From: JADHLJ01 sp038118725
GTDB lineage: Bacteria > Pseudomonadota > Alphaproteobacteria > Thalassobaculales > Thalassobaculaceae
Direction of reading: 5' to 3'
DNA: 37,438 nucleotides
NCBI GenBank assembly: GCA_038118725.1
Contig: JAYOIK010000053.1
Coordinates: forward strand, 1-37,438
The position numbers and the translations under genes are program-made. Of this stretch, positions 33,401 to 37,438 are shown piece by piece (the stretch's first letter is position 1; each line of letters starts with the position of its first letter). Under the pieces are notes generated by a model that saw only the letters and a program-made list of their open reading frames with translations, was not told the DNA's origin and made no database searches.

Positions 33401-33920
33401 CGAGGCGGTGGCGCGATATGCCTTCAAGCTGATGGCCTACAAGGACGAGTACGAGGTCGCCCGGCTCTATACCGACGGGGCCTTCCGGCGTCAGCTCGAG
33501 GATCAGTTCGAGGGCGACTACAAGATCGAGTTCAACCTCGCCCCGCCACTGTTCTCCCAGCGTGATCCCGAGACCGGACATCTGAAGAAAAAGACCTACG
33601 GGGCCTGGATGTTGCCGGCCTTCAAACTGCTGGCCAAGATGAAGGGCCTGCGCGGCACCGCTTGGGATATCTTCGGCAAGACCGAGGAACGGCGGACCGA
33701 GCGCCGCCTGATCGAGGAATACTTCGCCCAGATGAAGGAAGTCGTCGGCGCGCTCGACCGCGAGAACCACGCGGCGGCGGTCGACCTCGCCAAGATCCCC
33801 GAACTGATCCGCGGCTTCGGCCACGTCAAGGATCGCCACCTGATGACCGCGAAGGCCCGTCAGGCCCAGGCTCTAACGGCCTTCCGCGACCCGGAAGCGA
33901 CCAAACGGGCGGCGGAGTAG
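30441..33920 (+). CDS. Indolepyruvate:ferredoxin oxidoreductase, fused IorA-IorB type
   Basis: A 1159-residue fusion of all domains of a 2-oxoacid:ferredoxin oxidoreductase, which oxidatively decarboxylates aryl (or branched-chain) 2-oxoacids to acyl-CoA and passes electrons to ferredoxin. In order: a pyrimidine-binding domain (about 20-260, GGFISGYRGSPVGGYDQ at the start), a central linker, the thiamine-diphosphate domain with CSGCPHNTSTR (from C431), an iron-sulfur cluster site VCEGCGDCGVASNC (C633, C636, C639, C645) with further Cys in SACNKDYSC, and the gamma domain (from about 720, GIGGTGVVTIGALMGMA). All conserved motifs appear intact. ATG 30441 has GGAG 9 bases upstream; the frame is open 27 codons farther. 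It stands alone. In proteobacteria these serve aromatic amino-acid breakdown; the exact substrate is inferred. Confidence 0.94.
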   Translation: MTLAAVSLDDKYSLEQGRVYLTGVQALVRLPMLQRQRDVKAGLNTGGFISGYRGSPVGGYDQQLWRARHFLKNNHIHFQPGVNEDLAATAIWGSQQSNLFPDGKYDGVFAYWYGKGPGVDRCGDVFKHGNMAGPAKHGGVLLIAGDDHAAKSSTVPHQSEFAFVDANIPVLNPAGIQEILDYGILGIEMSRFSGCWVAFKTTAENMDSSASIDIDPERVKVTLPDIEMPEGGLNIRWPDDWMEQERRLHRYKIYAARAFAKANKLDRIVIDAPEPKLGIVTTGKSYLDVRQAMDDLGITEEMAAAIGIRLYKVGMPWPLEPDGARAFADGVEEILVIEEKRALIENQLKEQLYQADIPNRPRVVGKFDENGEWVLPSAGELNPGLIARVIAARLARFHTSAAIEDRLKFLAAKEAQLVKQKTDFARTPYFCSGCPHNTSTRVPEGSRATAGIGCHFMSVWMDRNTSTYTHMGAEGTPWIGQAPFTDTKHVFANLGDGTYTHSGLLAIRAAGAAGVNITYKILYNDAVAMTGGQPADGGFTVPQIAAQVAAEGANEVRIVTDEPDKYPIGTKWPDGTLIHHRDELDAVQKELREVEGLTVLIYDQTCAAEKRRRRKRGTMIDPPKRIFINELVCEGCGDCGVASNCVSVAPVETEYGRKRMIDQSACNKDYSCTKGFCPSFVNVIGGKVRKSKAVGGAGAPDLFEVLPAPAQPKLDEPYGVMVTGIGGTGVVTIGALMGMAAHIEGKGVSVLDMTGLAQKGGAVISHIRIAKSPEDLHAVRIAAGSAKLMLACDMVTAASVEGLSKVSKEETTAIVNTQRTMTGAFTRDPDLAFPGKAFEDAIRASAGENSTDFVDATRIATQLLGDSIAANLFMLGYALQKGHIPLSLEAVERAIELNAVAVDFNKQALLWGRRAAHDLDTVEKIATPPTPKPVHREIADDIEEMIEKRAAYLTAYQDKAYADRYVALVREVETAESNKTPGLDGLTEAVARYAFKLMAYKDEYEVARLYTDGAFRRQLEDQFEGDYKIEFNLAPPLFSQRDPETGHLKKKTYGAWMLPAFKLLAKMKGLRGTAWDIFGKTEERRTERRLIEEYFAQMKEVVGALDRENHAAAVDLAKIPELIRGFGHVKDRHLMTAKARQAQALTAFRDPEATKRAAE

Positions 33921-33954
33921 ACCCAGGGAAACAACACTTCCGCGAGGACAAACG

Positions 33955-33975
33955 CCCAGGACAGGCCCTGGGTTT
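33955..33975 (+). terminator. Weak terminator candidate after the oxidoreductase
   Basis: CCCAGG (33955-33960) pairs with CCTGGG (33967-33972) around a six-base loop and is followed by TTT. The stem is short and the T-run is only three, so it is a marginal intrinsic terminator. It lies 35 bases after the stop and before the convergent NTF2-like gene. The sequence ACCCAGGG at 33921-33928 could compete for the same 3' arm. Confidence 0.35.
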
Positions 33976-33994
33976 CACGCCACGTCCCCGCCCG

Positions 33995-34387
33995 CTACTC
34001 CAACAGCGACTGATGCTGGGAGATCATTTGCCAGCCACCGTCGCGATGGGCGTAGACGGTGGTGGAGCGGGTCATGCCCGCAATGGTGACCTCGCCGTGG
34101 CTGGTCTTGCCGTCGGCGGTGTAGATCAGAATGCCTATATCACCGTAGAGCCGGGTGGAGATGTCGCTCGCGTCCATCCGGTGGATCTTCATGGTTCCGG
34201 CCTTGTAGGCGGCGATGACATCGGCCCGCGTCGTGGTCTTGCCGTACGGGGATATGAACACCATGTCCTCGCCGACAACCGTGCTCAAGAGATCGAGATC
34301 ACCTTCAAGCAATGCCTTCAAGCGCGTCTCATGCGCCGCGATCAGCGATTTTTCCCGTTCCACCTCGCTCATGGCCGCCTCGCCCAT
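33995..34387 (-). CDS. NTF2-like / SnoaL-like protein
   Basis: A 130-residue single-domain protein of the NTF2-like (SnoaL/DUF4440) fold: an N-terminal helix region EREKSLIAAHETRLKALLEG, then LLSTVVGEDMVFISPYGK and the strand pair ending GGWQMISQHQS. The fold often forms small polyketide/steroid-type isomerases or ligand-binding proteins; no catalytic residue is obvious. The ATG at 34387 was chosen because AGGGGAG lies seven bases upstream; an in-frame TTG two codons earlier overlaps that SD. It begins 12 bases after the SDR gene on the same strand, so they are cotranscribed and may act on the same substrate. Confidence 0.87.
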   Translation of the reverse strand: MGEAAMSEVEREKSLIAAHETRLKALLEGDLDLLSTVVGEDMVFISPYGKTTTRADVIAAYKAGTMKIHRMDASDISTRLYGDIGILIYTADGKTSHGEVTIAGMTRSTTVYAHRDGGWQMISQHQSLLE

Positions 34388-34399
34388 GGTCAAGCTCCC

Positions 34400-35152
34400 C
34401 TAATCAGCCATCGTCAGCCCGCCGCTGACGCTGAGCACTTGGCCGGTGATGTAATCGGACATGTTGGAGGCGAAGAACAGCACCGCGTCGGCGATCTCCT
34501 CCGGCTCGCCGATCCGGCGGAACGGAACCGCGCGCGCCAACTTCTCACGCATGCTTTCGGGCTGCGACATCAGAAGCGGCGTGTTGGTCGGGCCGGGGCA
34601 GACACAATTGACGTTGATCCTGTGCCGCGCGGTCTCGCGGGCCAGCGACTTGGTAAAGGCGATGACCCCGCCCTTGGCGCCGGCATAGATGGTCTCGCCC
34701 ATGGAGCCGACCCGACCGGCATCGCTGGAAATGCTGACGATCTTGCCGGCATTGGCCGCGACCATATCCGGCAGAAAGGCCTTCACCACGTTCATCGGGC
34801 CCTTCAGGTTGATGTCCAGCACCTTGTCCATGAATTCCGGCGTGGCGTCGAGGAAGGGCTGGATGCGGTCCCAGCCGGCGACATTGACGATGATGTCCAC
34901 GGTCTTGGCGCCGCTGTCCGTCGCGGTGGCGGCGAAAGCGGCCACGCTGTCGCGATCGGAGATGTCCAACGTAACCGCGGTCGCCGAACCACCGGCGGCC
35001 CGCGCCATCTCGGCGGTTTCCGCGTTGCCGCTCTCGTCCATGTCGCCGGAGAAGACCACCGCCCCCGCCGCCGCCATTTTCAGCACCGTTGCCCGTCCGA
35101 TGCCAGAGGCCCCGCCCGTCACCACCGTCAATTTACCCGTCAGATCAACCAC
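34400..35152 (-). CDS. SDR family oxidoreductase (FabG-like)
   Basis: A 250-residue classical short-chain dehydrogenase. The coenzyme loop TGGASGIG is at 12-19, the structural Asn at N115, the catalytic Ser/Tyr/Lys at S143, Y156 and K160 (YAGAK), and the C-terminus has YITGQVLSVSGGLTM, typical of 3-oxoacyl-ACP or 3-hydroxyacyl-CoA dehydrogenase-like members. The Asp after beta-2 (SGDMDE, about 36-40) suggests NAD preference. Translation starts at GTG 35152 with GGAGAGACG upstream. It is the first gene of a two-gene unit with the NTF2-like protein. Which hydroxy-compound it oxidises is unknown. Confidence 0.92.
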   Translation of the reverse strand: MVDLTGKLTVVTGGASGIGRATVLKMAAAGAVVFSGDMDESGNAETAEMARAAGGSATAVTLDISDRDSVAAFAATATDSGAKTVDIIVNVAGWDRIQPFLDATPEFMDKVLDINLKGPMNVVKAFLPDMVAANAGKIVSISSDAGRVGSMGETIYAGAKGGVIAFTKSLARETARHRINVNCVCPGPTNTPLLMSQPESMREKLARAVPFRRIGEPEEIADAVLFFASNMSDYITGQVLSVSGGLTMAD

Positions 35153-35342
35153 GTCTCGTCTCTCCGTTTCGCCGCCCTAGATCGGATCCGCTCTGGAAGC
35201 GACCCCTTGGGATCGCGCCCGTTGGGCGGCCCGTTTGATTAAACATGCGCGGCGGGAACCAGGGTGCCTTGAATTGATCGGATCGATACCTTGGTACGCC
35301 TACGCGTGAACAAGGCGACTGTCGTTCATGGCTTGGTCAAGG

Positions 35343-36407
35343 TCAACCACCGCCGGAGTCGACCTTCGCCACCAACTCCCGCACCCGCGGAATCAGTTCG
35401 GCGCCATATTGCTCGGCATCCGGTAGTGGATCGTAGCCGCGGATCAGCAGGCTCGTCGCGCCGAGCTTGTAATACTCGACCATCGCTTGCGCCACCGTGT
35501 CCGGCGTGCCGACGAGGGCGGTGGAGTTGCCGCGCGCGCCGGTCGCCACCGCGAGCTTGGTCCACAGACAACCGTCATGCACCTCGCCCTCCTCGGCGGC
35601 GGCGAGCAAGCGTTGCGAGCCGACATTCTCCGGACGGGGCGCTGGTGTTCCGCCACGTCTCTCCAGGACCCTGTCGAGAATATCCCGCGCCCGGTCCCAG
35701 GCCTTGTCCTCGGTATCCGCCAGGATCGGACGGGTCGACAGACTGAAGGTCGGACTGCGGCCCTTGGAACCGTCGGTGACCCGCTTCATGAAGGCGGCGG
35801 TCTCGGCGAGCGGCTCCCCCCACAGCATGAAGACGTCCAATTCCGGCGCTAGCGCCACGATCGCCGCGTCGGACCCACCACCGCCATAGATCGGGATATG
35901 CGGCTCTTGGGCACAGCGGATCGCCGAATAGGTACCCTCGGTTCGAAAGAACTCTCCGTCATGGTCGAAGGGCGCGTCCGCCGTCCAGGTCCGGCGCAGC
36001 AACTGGATGTACTCGGTCGACCGGCGATAGCGCATGGCGTGATCGGAATGGTCGGCGTCCTTGGCCTGGTCGGCGTCGCTTCCACCGGCGATGATGTGCA
36101 CGGCGAGGCGACCGCCGGAAAGCTGATCCAGGGTCGCGAGTTTCCGGGCAGCCAATGGCGGGGCCACGAAGCCCGGACGATGCGCCAATAGAAACGCCAG
36201 TTTCTCGGTCACCATGGCCGCTTGGGCGCCGATCATGAATCCGTCCGGCGCGTCGCTGAAATAGCCGATCAGGACGCGGTCGAAATCGCCCCGCTCATGA
36301 ATGCGCGCGGTCTCGGCCACGGTCGCGGCGTCAAAGACCGGCCCCTGGGGCGGGATCATCTCGGAAGAGACCTGGGGCGCGATCCAACCGATCATTTCAA
36401 CGGGCAT
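35343..36407 (-). CDS. LLM-class flavin-dependent monooxygenase, SsuD-like
   Basis: A 354-residue FMNH2-dependent monooxygenase of the luciferase-like superfamily. LDQLSGGRLAVHIIAGG followed by DADQAKDADHSDHAMRY is the hallmark of the SsuD/alkanesulfonate-monooxygenase branch, in which the enzyme releases sulfite from organosulfonates; related members act on sulfones or other substrates. The C-terminal flavin-phosphate loop LVGTPDTVAQAM is present. ATG 36407 has GAGG about 10 bases upstream and gives the family's N-terminus; the frame extends 29 codons farther without family-like sequence. A flavin reductase is not in the window. It diverges from a peptide-type ABC substrate-binding protein, a neighbourhood that fits uptake and oxidation of a small organic compound. 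Confidence 0.9.
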   Translation of the reverse strand: MPVEMIGWIAPQVSSEMIPPQGPVFDAATVAETARIHERGDFDRVLIGYFSDAPDGFMIGAQAAMVTEKLAFLLAHRPGFVAPPLAARKLATLDQLSGGRLAVHIIAGGSDADQAKDADHSDHAMRYRRSTEYIQLLRRTWTADAPFDHDGEFFRTEGTYSAIRCAQEPHIPIYGGGGSDAAIVALAPELDVFMLWGEPLAETAAFMKRVTDGSKGRSPTFSLSTRPILADTEDKAWDRARDILDRVLERRGGTPAPRPENVGSQRLLAAAEEGEVHDGCLWTKLAVATGARGNSTALVGTPDTVAQAMVEYYKLGATSLLIRGYDPLPDAEQYGAELIPRVRELVAKVDSGGG

Positions 36408-36659
36408 GGAGATGTCCTCAAGGCGAGATAAATGACATGGCTCGGCCTCACCATACCAAACCCGGACGTCCATGAGCCATGGACTCTCGCGCAAGCGCCC
36501 AGGGATTCACCCTTCGCTTGACATCGAAACCCCGGTAGATCCACCGTACACACATTGGACTCCGTCCCGCACCGTGATAGCGTCCCGTCAATACGAGTCC
36601 AGCCCATGGATATCACCATCAACATGGGCCATTCGGACAGACAACCGGGAGACGAATTC
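36408..36659. promoter_or_regulatory. Divergent intergenic region with a CTTGACA -35-like element
   Basis: Spacer between the SsuD-like gene and the substrate-binding protein. TTGACA at 36518-36523, preceded by C, is an excellent alphaproteobacterial -35, pointing to the plus strand. No strong -10 lies 17 bases on. The SD GGGAG sits nine bases before the ATG at 36660. No operator or riboswitch is recognised. Confidence 0.35.
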
Positions 36660-37438
36660 ATGCGGACATTTCTTGGGCGGATCGCCGTGGCGCTGTTGGG
36701 AGGCCTGTTCCTTGCGACCAATGTCGCCGCCGAAACGCCGAAGCGCGGCGGCACCCTGATCTGGGCGATCCAGGGCACGCCCCGCCATCTCAATCCGGCG
36801 GTTCAATCGGGCATCGCCACCGGTCAGCCGGGCACTCAGCTTTTCGCCGCTCCGCTGCGCTATGACGAGAACTGGGACCCGCAACCCTATCTCGCCGAGA
36901 GCTGGGACGTTTCCGAGGACGGCCTGACGGTGACCTTGAATCTGGTCAAGGGCGCGACCTTCCACGACGGCAAGCCGATCACCTCCAAGGACGTCGCCTT
37001 CTCGATCAAGACGGTGCAGGAAAACCATCCCTTCAAGACCATGTTCGCGCCGGTTACCAGCGTCGACACCTCGGCCCCGCATGTCGCGGTGCTGAAGCTC
37101 TCCAAGCCACACCCGGCGCTGCTCCTGGCGATGTCCTCGCAGCTGCTGCCGATCATTCCGGAGCACATCTACGGTGACGGCCAGGATCCCAAGAAGCATC
37201 CGCGCAACGCCGAAAACGTTGTCGGCTCCGGACCGTTCAAGCTAGTTGAGTTCAAGCGCGATCAGCACATCATCCTGGAGCGCAACGAGAACTTCTTCAT
37301 CAAGGATCGTCCGTATCTCGACAAGATCGTTATGCGGATCATCAAGGACGGCTCGGCCCGGACCATCGCGCTGGAAAACGGCGAGGTTCAGCTGTCGGCT
37401 TTCGAACAGAACCCCCGCGATATCGCTCGTTTGAAAAA
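36660..37438 (+). CDS. ABC transporter substrate-binding protein, family 5 (partial, 3' end cut)
   Basis: The first 259 residues of a family-5 (peptide/nickel/opine-type) extracellular solute-binding protein. It opens with a signal peptide (MRTFLGRIAVALLGG..., likely cleaved near NVAA-ETP at about 25) and then KRGGTLIWAIQGTP, the family's start of mature domain. The signature segment LAESWDVSEDGLTVTLNLVKGATFHDGKPITSKDV is present (about 78 on). The gene continues beyond the window, so length, permease and ATPase genes are unknown. It binds a small peptide or similar ligand in the periplasm. It is divergent from the SsuD-like monooxygenase; transport of that enzyme's substrate is plausible but unproven. 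Confidence 0.93.
   Translation, partial: MRTFLGRIAVALLGGLFLATNVAAETPKRGGTLIWAIQGTPRHLNPAVQSGIATGQPGTQLFAAPLRYDENWDPQPYLAESWDVSEDGLTVTLNLVKGATFHDGKPITSKDVAFSIKTVQENHPFKTMFAPVTSVDTSAPHVAVLKLSKPHPALLLAMSSQLLPIIPEHIYGDGQDPKKHPRNAENVVGSGPFKLVEFKRDQHIILERNENFFIKDRPYLDKIVMRIIKDGSARTIALENGEVQLSAFEQNPRDIARLK

Noticed and set aside
33662..35242. A 526-codon plus-strand frame running over the NTF2-like and SDR genes
   Set aside because: It is antisense to two genes with clear family motifs and SD sequences, and its own sequence is rich in Arg, His and Gly without a fold.
1..37438. Search for prophage, insertion sequences, CRISPR arrays or toxin-antitoxin pairs
   Set aside because: No transposase, integrase, Cas, phage structural or toxin-like motifs were recognised on either strand.

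Overview
The window reads as an ordinary chromosomal stretch of a GC-rich alphaproteobacterium, probably Rhodospirillales-like. The support is indirect. Codon use is strongly G/C-ending. Several genes belong to families typical of that group: a DUF1289 protein, a small response regulator with a C-terminal GPDRR tail, a fused indolepyruvate:ferredoxin oxidoreductase, and ApaG, FolE, SpeD and SpeE. Many genes start at GTG or TTG behind a clear Shine-Dalgarno (SD) sequence. I see no phage, transposase, integrase, CRISPR array or rRNA. One tRNA gene, tRNA-Gly(CCC), lies on the minus strand.

Layout. 1-5.4 kb: a small membrane protein, a FemAB-type acyltransferase, a D-2-hydroxyacid dehydrogenase, a degenerate receiver/HPt pair and three unrecognised small proteins. 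5.5-9.2 kb: an exported trypsin-fold/PDZ protein that has lost its catalytic triad, an NtaA-type flavin monooxygenase and a membrane-anchored M23 peptidase. 9.2-16.5 kb: an envelope polysaccharide region with rfbC-rfbB-rfbD (dTDP-L-rhamnose; rfbA is absent), three family-2 glycosyltransferases, and speD-speE (spermidine) directly upstream of two of those glycosyltransferases on the same strand. 16.9-20 kb: DUF1289, a DJ-1/PfpI-fold protein without its nucleophile, tRNA-Gly and an RTX repeat protein. 20-24 kb: apaG, folE, a TrkH potassium channel subunit and an ArgE-type deacetylase.

24.1-37.4 kb looks metabolic. A minus-strand operon encodes a thiolase-fold protein, a DUF35 zinc-ribbon/OB-fold partner, an ACMSD-type amidohydrolase and a seven-Asp-box beta-propeller. 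It diverges from a TauD/TfdA dioxygenase. Then come a UDP-glucuronate 4-epimerase, the 1159-residue indolepyruvate:ferredoxin oxidoreductase, an NTF2-like protein with an SDR dehydrogenase, and an SsuD-like flavin monooxygenase diverging from a family-5 ABC substrate-binding protein cut by the window end.

The recurrent theme is enzyme folds whose catalytic residues are gone or replaced. In the receiver Asp becomes Glu. In the HPt-like protein His becomes Leu. In the S1C protein His/Asp/Ser become Tyr/Gly/Gln. In the DJ-1 protein Cys/His become Gly/Asp. In the thiolase fold Cys becomes a poly-Gly tract and His becomes Tyr. The two strongest leads are the receiver/HPt pair, a possible phosphorelay-independent signalling module, and the thiolase-DUF35 pair, which resembles the repurposed steroid side-chain aldolase Ltp2-ChsH2. 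All functional calls are from reading the sequence; no database search was run.
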